Source: Promethearchaeota archaeon
Lineage (GTDB): Archaea > Asgardarchaeota > Lokiarchaeia > Sigynarchaeales > SOKP01
Length of the DNA stretch: 7,335 nucleotides
Direction: 5' to 3'
Assembly (NCBI GenBank): GCA_004524425.1
Contig: SDNN01000145.1
Coordinates: 1 to 7,335, forward strand
Position 1 is the stretch's first letter; the number at the start of each line of letters is the position of its first letter. Of this stretch, positions 1 to 5,050 are shown one piece after another. The position numbers and the translations under genes were made by a program. Below the pieces are notes generated by a model. It made no database searches. It was not told the DNA's origin and saw only the letters and a list, made by a program, of their open reading frames with translations.

Positions 1-51
1 ACAAATTAAGAATTGGTATAGAATATAGTTCCATCTCTAATATTTAGTCAA

Positions 52-72
52 CAAAACAGAAAAAAATAAAAG
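52..72 (-). terminator. U-rich putative terminator of the MFS gene
   Basis: Ten or more bases past the stop of the minus-strand transporter gene, the transcript would carry a run of seven U (opposite A60-A66) within a longer U-rich stretch with few interruptions. No convincing hairpin precedes it. Archaeal RNA polymerase can terminate on U-tracts alone, so this is a reasonable terminator, but AT-rich spacers contain such runs by chance. Confidence 0.35.
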
Positions 73-81
73 GATTAAAAA

Positions 82-1497
82 TTAAAATTTACTCAATTTA
101 GATTTTTTTCTTTGATGAATTAGTTCTAATTCTTGCTTGACTTTTTCAAGTTTGTCGTCATCTAATGGATATTTATACATGGATATGAACCCGATAATGA
201 GAGCCATAATTGGAAAAACAACGATTAGGATTCTCAAGCCTAATATGACGTCAGGAGTGACCCTATCCGGCTCGAATACTGCCCATCCGACATTAGTGAA
301 TACTAGGCTTATTGCCAGAAATACTAAGATGGTTGTAAATCTAAGACAAAGAGCATTTACTCCATAATACCCTGCTTCTCTACGCATACCTGTAATGACC
401 TCATCCTCATCTACGATGTCTGCAACAATAATATCAATTATGTATAAGGTACCTCCAAATCCGGCCCCAAGGATAAAAAATAGGATATACCCAGCAACAG
501 CGTCAGTTATGAAGAATAGAGGTATGAATATAGCAATCCAAATTGCTAGGGATATTAACCAAGATTTCCTGGCCCCAATCCTTTGTACTAATGGTTTCCA
601 TAATAGATTTATAAACATTACAGCTGAAATAAAAGTAAGTCCGATCATTAATGAAATTAAAAATGAATTCTCTATACCTAAGACGAACTTTGCATATAAA
701 GGTAAAATTGTCGGGATCATACCAAAAACAAACCATGCTGCTATTTCTGTTGGAATATACCATCTGAAAGACTTGCTTTTGAAGCACATTTTAATTGAAT
801 TGCTTAAAGAGGGTGCATTTTTATAATCTTCCTGAAATTCGGGTTTTTCTTTAGGACCGAACTTTAAAAAGATAAAACCAGTTATAAGAATAATTATGGT
901 TAGTATTATTCCGAAAACAGAGTATTCAAGGATGTACTTAGGATCACTATAATCGGGAATAATAATCCCAGGTAAAACGAATGCTATAAGTAAACCGACA
1001 ACTGAGAATGTCTGTCTTATGTTATTACCTTTCGTTCTTTCTTCTAATGTTATAAAAGCTTCTGGAAACATGGAGGTTAAATTTATACTTAACATAGTAT
1101 AAAAGAGCTCAAATACAATGATGATAATAATGAAATAGATTAAATTTGTTGTTTGATCGGCTATACCGAAAGTTTTTGGAGGACTAAATATAAAGAACAT
1201 GGTTAATGCTAGAGGAATCAAACCAGCCATTATGTAAGGCAACCGGCGACCATATTTAGTATGTGTTCTGTCCGATAAATACCCTAAGAGCGGATCATTA
1301 AATGCGTTCCATACGGACCAAATCATGAAACCGATGGAAATGTAAAATACAGGAAGGCCTATGATAGTAAAATAGAAGGTAAACGTTAGAAAAACAAAAC
1401 TTTGGTATGCAATAATATCTGCTACTTGTCCAGAACTATATGCTAGGGCCTTTTTAGTGGAATACTCACTCTTATTTCTTCTTTCTTTTTCAATCAT
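82..1497 (-). CDS. GPH/MelB-type MFS symporter (sugar or related solute)
   Basis: A 471-residue, strongly hydrophobic protein with about twelve predicted membrane helices, the usual size for the glycoside-pentoside-hexuronide:cation symporter family. The family signature between helices 2 and 3 is clear: NAFNDPLLGYLSDRT at residues 64-78, followed by KYGRRLP at 81-87. A second typical segment, TGMRREAGYYG, lies in the cytoplasmic loop of the C-terminal half. The likely role is cation-coupled import of a sugar, sugar acid or glycoside across the cytoplasmic membrane. By recalled alignment to MelB, Asp19 is kept (D27) and Asp59 is kept (D68), but Asp55 is N64 and Asp124 is about S137, so coupling may differ. 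It is divergent from the plus-strand metabolic genes, which fits uptake for that pathway. The ATG start has no ribosome-binding motif, so the message may be leaderless. The substrate is unknown. Confidence 0.88.
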   Translation of the reverse strand: MIEKERRNKSEYSTKKALAYSSGQVADIIAYQSFVFLTFTFYFTIIGLPVFYISIGFMIWSVWNAFNDPLLGYLSDRTHTKYGRRLPYIMAGLIPLALTMFFIFSPPKTFGIADQTTNLIYFIIIIIVFELFYTMLSINLTSMFPEAFITLEERTKGNNIRQTFSVVGLLIAFVLPGIIIPDYSDPKYILEYSVFGIILTIIILITGFIFLKFGPKEKPEFQEDYKNAPSLSNSIKMCFKSKSFRWYIPTEIAAWFVFGMIPTILPLYAKFVLGIENSFLISLMIGLTFISAVMFINLLWKPLVQRIGARKSWLISLAIWIAIFIPLFFITDAVAGYILFFILGAGFGGTLYIIDIIVADIVDEDEVITGMRREAGYYGVNALCLRFTTILVFLAISLVFTNVGWAVFEPDRVTPDVILGLRILIVVFPIMALIIGFISMYKYPLDDDKLEKVKQELELIHQRKKSKLSKF

Positions 1498-1514
1498 GAT
1501 ATTTCGAATTTATG

Positions 1515-1553
1515 AATAAATTAAATGATTATACAATAGAAAATTAAATATTT
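1515..1553 (-). promoter_or_regulatory. possible TATA region for the MFS gene
   Basis: Read on the minus strand, this stretch holds two TATA-like boxes. TTTAATTTA is centred about 24 nt ahead of the ATG and would give a leaderless transcript. AATATTTAATT is centred about 50 nt ahead. The sequence is so AT-rich that neither can be picked with assurance. No Shine-Dalgarno motif precedes the ATG, which favours the nearer box. Confidence 0.3.
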
Positions 1554-1616
1554 TTTAGACTTTAAAATCTCTGATTTGAAAATTATTGTATCATAAGTGA
1601 TCCACCTTCCCTGATT

Positions 1617-1631
1617 TGTAAAACTTATATA
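1617..1631 (+). promoter_or_regulatory. TATA box (TTATATA) with A-rich BRE
   Basis: TTATATA at 1625-1631 is preceded by AAAAC at 1620-1624, the purine-rich pattern expected of a BRE. Transcription would start near 1650-1656, at or just before the ATG of the 28-codon mini-ORF at 1655. This would make a leaderless small message, or the 5' end of a structured leader or RNA that contains both inverted repeats. Confidence 0.5.
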
Positions 1632-1654
1632 GTATTAAATATTAATAGTTTCTA

Positions 1655-1741
1655 ATGACCTTCTATTATAATACTACTAAGGAAAAGGCAACCATTAGAT
1701 ATGGTTTTATTGCAATCGCAGCCGCAGCAGTAGTATTATAA
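1655..1741 (+). CDS. 28-codon mini-ORF; candidate leader peptide or decayed gene start
   Basis: ATG at 1655 opens a 28-codon frame ending with TAA at 1739-1741. The N-terminal half is polar (MTFYYNTTKEKATIRY) and the end is GFIAIAAAAVVL: five Ala, two Val, two Ile and one Leu in the last twelve residues, directly before the stop. A TATA box 25-30 bp upstream would place transcription start at the ATG. The next annotated gene is a branched-chain aminotransferase, so a leader peptide sensing Val/Leu/Ile/Ala charging is one reading. An alternative is the remnant of a membrane-anchored or secreted protein, since a basic-polar stretch followed by a hydrophobic run also resembles a signal anchor; no frame downstream continues it. 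The frame lies almost wholly inside the first inverted repeat, so it may also be fortuitous. I do not recognise the peptide. Confidence 0.3.
   Translation: MTFYYNTTKEKATIRYGFIAIAAAAVVL
1666..1741 (+). repeat. perfect 13-bp inverted repeat with nested stem
   Basis: TTATAATACTACT at 1666-1678 is the exact reverse complement of 1729-1741, separated by 50 nt. Inside lies a second stem, AACCAT at 1690-1695 with ATGGTT at 1701-1706 around a 5-nt loop, and a short TGC/GCA pair at 1711-1713 and 1718-1720. As RNA this would resemble a multi-branched junction closed by a 13-bp helix. The 3' arm overlies the last Val-Val-Leu-stop codons of the mini-ORF, so a translating ribosome would prevent the stem from forming. 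Confidence 0.6.
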
Positions 1742-1804
1742 AGCAAGATAGCTTATTCTAAACCTTCTTTCTGAACGACTTTTTTACTGATTTGCTATCT
1801 TGTT
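1742..1804 (+). repeat. second inverted repeat abutting the first
   Basis: CAAGATAGC at 1744-1752 pairs perfectly with GCTATCTTG at 1794-1802. One G-U and one A-U pair extend it to 1742 and 1804. It begins at the base after the first repeat ends, so the two helices could stack. Its 41-nt loop contains a T6 run at 1780-1785. A smaller alternative hairpin, AAGC (1741-1744) with GCTT (1751-1754), would compete with both larger stems. Confidence 0.5.
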
Positions 1805-1805
1805 G

Positions 1806-1817
1806 TATAAATAATTT
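1806..1817 (+). promoter_or_regulatory. TATA box (TATAAATA) for the aminotransferase
   Basis: TATAAATAATTT immediately follows the second inverted repeat. It is a good archaeal TATA match and predicts a transcript start near 1835-1840, leaving a 5' leader of about 65 nt before the ATG at 1903. It implies that the aminotransferase can be transcribed independently of the upstream TATA box. Confidence 0.5.
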
Positions 1818-1841
1818 CTGTAAGAATTTTATTTGGAAAGA

Positions 1842-1877
1842 GGTCATGGGAATCAAGCGCTTGTTTTAAGGGGTCAT
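1842..1877. promoter_or_regulatory. 10-bp palindrome flanked by GGTCAT repeats
   Basis: CAAGCGCTTG at 1854-1863 is a perfect palindrome, notably GC-rich for this spacer. GGTCAT occurs on both sides, at 1842-1847 and 1872-1877, with starts 30 bp apart. It lies just downstream of the predicted transcript start, a suitable place for a dimeric repressor operator or a leader hairpin. A seven-codon frame (ATG at 1846, MGIKRLF, stop at 1867-1869) runs through it and is probably incidental. Confidence 0.35.
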
Positions 1878-1902
1878 CAACAAAAAAAGAGAGTGCAAAA
1901 GT

Positions 1903-2934
1903 ATGCAAGCAAAAAAAGTCAATATAGATTTTTATAATCTAGGATTCAGTTATATCAAGACTAAAACGATGTTCATTTCAGAATATATGGAAGGCACCTG
2001 GGATGAAGGAAAATTGATTCCTTTCGGAAAGTTCGAAATCTCTCCTGCTGCTAGCGTGTTAAACTATGGGCAGGGTTTATTCGAAGGCATGAAAGCCCTA
2101 AAAACAAGAAAGGGAGAAATTACCTTATTTCGGCCATGTGAGAATGCAAAACGATTAAATTTCACTGCCAAACGATTGATGATGCCTGAATATGATACTG
2201 ATCAATTTATTAAAGCGATCAAACAAGTTGTCAAGGCTAATGAAGAATATATTCCTCCTTACGACAGTGGAGGTGCCTTATATATTCGACCTTTAATGAT
2301 TGGAAGCGGTCCCGTGATGGGCATTAAACCTGCGGAAGAATATAAATTGATTATATATACAAATCCAGTTGGACCTTATTTCCCAGAAGGATTTAAAGGA
2401 ATCAATTTAGAAATTTCAAAAAAATATACCAGAGCTTCTCCAGGAGGGACGGGATCAGCAAAGACTGGTGGAAATTACGTTGGTACGATGAAACCTGCTC
2501 TAGAGGCAAAGAAAAAAGGATTTGCGCAGATATTGTATTTAGATTCAGTCTTCATGGAATACATAAGCGAAGTTGGTGCAGCCAATTTTTGTAGCATTAT
2601 CGACGGAAAGCTCACTACGCCTAAATTTGATGGAACTATTTTGGAGGGAATTACCTTAAAATCCGTGCTTGAACTTGGCAAGAGAAAACTTGGAATGAAA
2701 ATAGATCAAAGAGACATTTCTTATCATGAATTATTTAATGATTCATGTACAGAAGCTTTCTGTACTGGTACTGCTGCTGTTATAACGCCCATAAGTTCAA
2801 TACATTATGAAAGACAAAGTAAATTGTTTAATAATGGAAAGCCTGGTGAAATAACTACTGAGCTTTACAAGATTTTGACTGGAATACAAAGATTAGAAAT
2901 TGAGGATTATTTTGGTTGGATTACCAAAGTTTAG
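1903..2934 (+). CDS. ilvE: class II branched-chain amino acid aminotransferase
   Basis: A 343-residue PLP fold-type IV aminotransferase that should interconvert Val, Leu and Ile with their 2-oxo acids, using 2-oxoglutarate/glutamate. Landmarks in order: LNYGQGLFEGMKA; LFRPCENAKRL; an ALYIRPLMIGSG block; NPVGPYFPEG; RASPGGTGSAKTGGNYVGTM with the Schiff-base lysine at K187; SEVGAANFC with the PLP-nitrogen glutamate at E223; GTILEGITLKSVL; and EAFCTGTAAVITPI. These match the eukaryote/class II branch (plant BCAT and mammalian BCAT) rather than the short E. coli IlvE branch. Residues 14-43 align with the plant N-terminal strand region, which supports the ATG at 1903 over an internal ATG at 1969. 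The ribosome-binding motif is weak (GAGTG, 7 nt upstream). A strong terminator follows, so it is probably monocistronic on the 3' side. It could also act on related hydrophobic 2-oxo acids. Confidence 0.9.
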   Translation: MQAKKVNIDFYNLGFSYIKTKTMFISEYMEGTWDEGKLIPFGKFEISPAASVLNYGQGLFEGMKALKTRKGEITLFRPCENAKRLNFTAKRLMMPEYDTDQFIKAIKQVVKANEEYIPPYDSGGALYIRPLMIGSGPVMGIKPAEEYKLIIYTNPVGPYFPEGFKGINLEISKKYTRASPGGTGSAKTGGNYVGTMKPALEAKKKGFAQILYLDSVFMEYISEVGAANFCSIIDGKLTTPKFDGTILEGITLKSVLELGKRKLGMKIDQRDISYHELFNDSCTEAFCTGTAAVITPISSIHYERQSKLFNNGKPGEITTELYKILTGIQRLEIEDYFGWITKV

Positions 2935-2948
2935 TAAACAATAACAAG

Positions 2949-2985
2949 AATTTCCTTACTCTTTAGAGGAAATTATTTTTTTTTT
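2949..2985 (+). terminator. hairpin plus T10 terminator after the aminotransferase
   Basis: AATTTCCT at 2949-2956 pairs with AGGAAATT at 2967-2974 around a 10-nt loop, followed after one A by ten consecutive T (2976-2985). It starts 15 nt past the aminotransferase stop. It should separate that gene from the kinase. Confidence 0.8.
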
Positions 2986-3000
2986 ATTAACTTTATTTTT

Positions 3001-3044
3001 ATCTCTAAATTTTAAATGATAAAAAACATATTGATCTCTAAATT
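3001..3044. repeat. 11-bp direct repeat around the kinase promoter
   Basis: ATCTCTAAATT occurs at 3001-3011 and again at 3034-3044, 33 bp apart, on either side of the likely TATA element TTTTAAAT (3010-3017) and over the expected transcript start near 3040. The second copy runs into an AATTAATTAATTAA stretch at 3041-3054. The position suits a regulator binding site controlling the kinase and genes after it. Confidence 0.45.
3010..3017 (+). promoter_or_regulatory. probable TATA box for the kinase
   Basis: TTTTAAAT lies after the aminotransferase terminator and predicts a start near 3040. That leaves a leader of about 34 nt that includes GGTG at 3064-3067, six nt ahead of the ATG at 3074. Other AT-rich stretches nearby could serve instead. 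Confidence 0.4.
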
Positions 3045-3073
3045 AATTAATTAAGAGTTTTTTGGTGCAATTT

Positions 3074-4114
3074 ATGGAGCAAAACCGTGTGTTGACTTTT
3101 GGAGAGATAATGTTAAGATTATCACCTCCTAATTTTTCCCGTTTTACTCAAGCCAGATCATTTGACGTAATATACGGTGGAGGGGAGGCAAATGTTGCAG
3201 TATCATTGGCAAATTTTGGCATTCCAGTCGATTATGTAACCAGGTTGCCAAACAATGAAATTGGTGAGGCCTGTATTCAATATTTAAGGCAATTTGGAGT
3301 CAATACAAATAAAATAATCAGGGGCGGTGACCGACTGGGAATATACTTTCTAGAAACAGGTGCCTCAACCCGATCTAGTAAGGTTATATACGATCGCGCA
3401 AATTCAGCTATTGCAACTGCGACTCCAGACATGTTTGATTGGGAAAAGATTTTTGATGGAATCACGTGGTTTCATTGGACGGGAATCACGCCTGCCATCT
3501 CCCAAAATCTTGCTGATATTTGCTTAGACGCTGTTAAAACAGCAAGACGTAAAGGAATCATAATTTCTTGCGATCTCAACTACCGCAGTAAACTTTGGAA
3601 ATATGGAAAGAAACCATCTGAAATCATGCCCGAACTCATAAACTATTGTGATGTTGCCATAGGAAACGAAGAAGATGCTGACAAGGTATTAGGAATCAAA
3701 GCTCCAGATACAAATATCATATCCGGTGAAATTGATGCTACAAAATATGAACATGTTGTAAAGGAGATCAAGAAAAGATTTCCTAATTTGAATTATATAG
3801 CAATCACGTTAAGAGGATCCATTTCTGCCAGCCATAATACATGGTCAGGCGTGATTTATGATGGTAAAGAAATGCTTATTGGCCCTCAATATGACATTAC
3901 TCATATTGTGGATCGTGTGGGAGGAGGTGATTCATTCATGGGAGGTTTAATTTATGGCTTGCTTACCAAGAAAGATGATCTTAATTATACTTTAAGATTC
4001 GCATTAGCGGCCTCATGTTTAAAGCATACCATATTCGGAGATTTTAATTTGGTTTCAACGGAAGAGGTTTTGAAATTAATGAAAGGGGATGTGTCTGGAC
4101 GAGTCTCCCGATAG
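3074..4114 (+). CDS. kdgK: PfkB-family sugar kinase, 2-keto-3-deoxygluconate kinase type
   Basis: A 346-residue ribokinase-fold kinase predicted to use ATP to phosphorylate 2-keto-3-deoxygluconate, or a close relative, giving KDPG in an Entner-Doudoroff-like or uronate route. It opens with LTFGEIMLRLSPP, then has the PfkB N-terminal signature GGGEANVAV at residues 35-43. The segment around GIYFLETGASTRSSKVIYDRANSA carries the YDRxxSA substrate-recognition pattern typical of KDG kinases. The C-terminal signature DRVGGGDSFMGG contains the catalytic base D286; GGGD in place of the commoner GAGD is usual in this subgroup. The ATG at 3074 is chosen because it gives the family N-terminus and has GGTG six nt upstream; TTG at 3062 or GTG at 3065 would extend it by three or four residues. 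No KDPG aldolase is in the window, so the exact substrate (gluconate, galactonate or another 2-keto-3-deoxy acid) is inferred only. Confidence 0.87.
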   Translation: MEQNRVLTFGEIMLRLSPPNFSRFTQARSFDVIYGGGEANVAVSLANFGIPVDYVTRLPNNEIGEACIQYLRQFGVNTNKIIRGGDRLGIYFLETGASTRSSKVIYDRANSAIATATPDMFDWEKIFDGITWFHWTGITPAISQNLADICLDAVKTARRKGIIISCDLNYRSKLWKYGKKPSEIMPELINYCDVAIGNEEDADKVLGIKAPDTNIISGEIDATKYEHVVKEIKKRFPNLNYIAITLRGSISASHNTWSGVIYDGKEMLIGPQYDITHIVDRVGGGDSFMGGLIYGLLTKKDDLNYTLRFALAASCLKHTIFGDFNLVSTEEVLKLMKGDVSGRVSR

Positions 4115-4121
4115 CTTATTA

Positions 4122-4167
4122 TTTTTAAATTAATAATTCTAATTAATCTTAAAATCGTATTTAGTGA
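4122..4167 (+). promoter_or_regulatory. TATA-like element and GTGA ribosome-binding motif before the BKACE gene
   Basis: The short spacer after the kinase contains TTTTTAAAT at 4122-4130, similar to the element ahead of the isomerase. GTGA at 4164-4167 lies five nt before the ATG at 4173. GTGA complements the archaeal anti-Shine-Dalgarno end, so the GTG here is better read as a binding motif than as the start codon. The gene may be co-transcribed with the kinase, have its own promoter, or both. Confidence 0.35.
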
Positions 4168-4172
4168 AAAAA

Positions 4173-4967
4173 ATGGATCAAGAAAAATTAATTATTACGG
4201 CAACGACTGCTAATTCTTGGATCTATCCGGATGTGAAAAATTGGGCAGAAAATTCAGACCAATTAATAGAAGATGTTATACAATGCCATGAAGCAGGGGC
4301 TGCAATAGCTCATGTTCATCTGCCTAGGGGGAAAGAGGTCGAGTTTGTTAAAAAGATCCGTGAAAGGTGTGATATCATCATTCAGGCAGGCATGTCAAGC
4401 GATTCAATCCCTGCGAGAAGAGGAGATTTTGAAGCTAGACCAGACATGATGTCCATAATTTTAAATCATCATGCTGAACATTTTCCTGAAGTAAATGTAG
4501 ATATATTGCATCCTGTTGAAGAATTAGAAGAATATTGTAAAAAGTGTAAGGCTTATGGTATTAAGCCAGAATGGGAAGTTTGGAATACCGGAAGTTATTG
4601 GAATTTGCAGTATTTAATTGACAAGAAATTGATTGATGGTCCTCATTACTTGACTCTTTTTTTTAATTGGCCAGGGGGTACCTGGTCCCCTCCCAGCTTT
4701 GAAGAATACATGCATCGAGTAAAAACCATGCCTAAAAATTGTGTATATTCAGTGAGCACCATGGGCAAAGAGAACACGCAAATCGCAGTCCTATCTTTAA
4801 CTCGAGGAAGTCATATTCGAGTGGGGACTGAAGATTATCCGTTTATCGAAGAAGGTGTTCCTGCGAAGAGCAATGCTGAAATAGTGAAGAAATTTGTGAG
4901 TATTAGCAATTATGTAGGTAGGAAAGTAGCTAATCCTTCAGAGGCAAGAAAAATCATAGGGATTTAA
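4173..4967 (+). CDS. BKACE-family (DUF849) beta-keto acid cleavage enzyme, divergent and compact
   Basis: A 264-residue TIM-barrel protein of the family of 3-keto-5-aminohexanoate cleavage enzyme (Kce). Known members use a zinc ion to exchange a beta-keto acid with acetyl-CoA, yielding acetoacetate and a new CoA ester. Visible landmarks are LIITA near the N-terminus, EAGAAIAHVH with the zinc-binding pair H47 and H49, IIIQAGMS, a central WEVWNTG, FFNWPGG, and the C-terminal IRVGTED, whose R216, E220 and D221 match the Kce Arg226, Glu230 (zinc) and Asp231. The N-terminal TGAE glutamate of Kce is not evident, and the usual RD-plus-insert after HxH is shortened to LPRGKEVEF, so the substrate pocket should differ. 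The ATG at 4173 is preferred over GTG at 4164. It sits between a KDG-type kinase and a sugar isomerase, an unusual setting. The substrate is unknown. Confidence 0.75.
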   Translation: MDQEKLIITATTANSWIYPDVKNWAENSDQLIEDVIQCHEAGAAIAHVHLPRGKEVEFVKKIRERCDIIIQAGMSSDSIPARRGDFEARPDMMSIILNHHAEHFPEVNVDILHPVEELEEYCKKCKAYGIKPEWEVWNTGSYWNLQYLIDKKLIDGPHYLTLFFNWPGGTWSPPSFEEYMHRVKTMPKNCVYSVSTMGKENTQIAVLSLTRGSHIRVGTEDYPFIEEGVPAKSNAEIVKKFVSISNYVGRKVANPSEARKIIGI

Positions 4968-4998
4968 AAGGACCAGCATCATAAAAATTGAAATGAGG

Positions 4999-5025
4999 AA
5001 ATAATCTCAAATAAGTTATTTTTTT
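4999..5025 (+). terminator. weak AT-only hairpin with T7
   Basis: AAATAA at 4999-5004 can pair with TTATTT at 5016-5021, running into seven T (5019-5025). The stem is entirely A-U, so any termination would rest mainly on the U-tract. The same T-run overlaps the likely TATA element for the isomerase. Confidence 0.3.
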
Positions 5026-5029
5026 AAAC
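5019..5029 (+). promoter_or_regulatory. TATA-like element for a leaderless isomerase message
   Basis: TTTTTTTAAAC is centred about 25 bp before the ATG at 5051, so transcription would begin at the start codon. No ribosome-binding motif lies between them, which is consistent with leaderless translation. Confidence 0.4.
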
Positions 5030-5050
5030 TTTTCATTTAATCTAATAATT

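Larger units (their letters stand above)
1571..1794. repeat. three copies of CTGATTTG in the divergent intergenic region
   Basis: The octamer CTGATTTG occurs at 1571-1578, 1611-1618 and 1787-1794. The first two start exactly 40 bp apart, so they would lie on one face of the helix. The second abuts the BRE/TATA element at 1620-1631. The third forms the inner edge of the second inverted repeat. The spacing suggests binding sites for a regulator acting on the divergent promoters, but an 8-mer in AT-rich DNA can recur by chance. Confidence 0.35.

Noticed and set aside
395..826. Plus-strand open frame of 143 codons inside the transporter gene
   Set aside because: It is antisense to a clear twelve-helix GPH transporter and shows no family motif. 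The same holds for the shorter frames opposite the aminotransferase, kinase and isomerase.
1666..1741. 13-bp terminal inverted repeats as a miniature transposable element
   Set aside because: The 4-bp flanks (TCTA on the left, AGCA on the right) do not form a target-site duplication, and no second copy is seen in the window.
1846..1869. Seven-codon frame MGIKRLF as a leader peptide for the aminotransferase
   Set aside because: It has no run of Val, Leu or Ile codons, and the AGAGG motif is only three nt from the ATG. It is most likely incidental to the palindrome.
1498..1902. tRNA or known riboswitch in the divergent intergenic region
   Set aside because: No acceptor-stem/T-loop pattern (GTTCRANNC) and no recognised riboswitch core was found, so it is left as an unclassified structured region.
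1969..2934. Internal ATG 1969 as the aminotransferase start
   Set aside because: The residues between 1903 and 1969 align with the conserved N-terminal segment of class II BCATs, so the longer form is preferred. It is not fully excluded because ribosome-binding evidence is weak at both.
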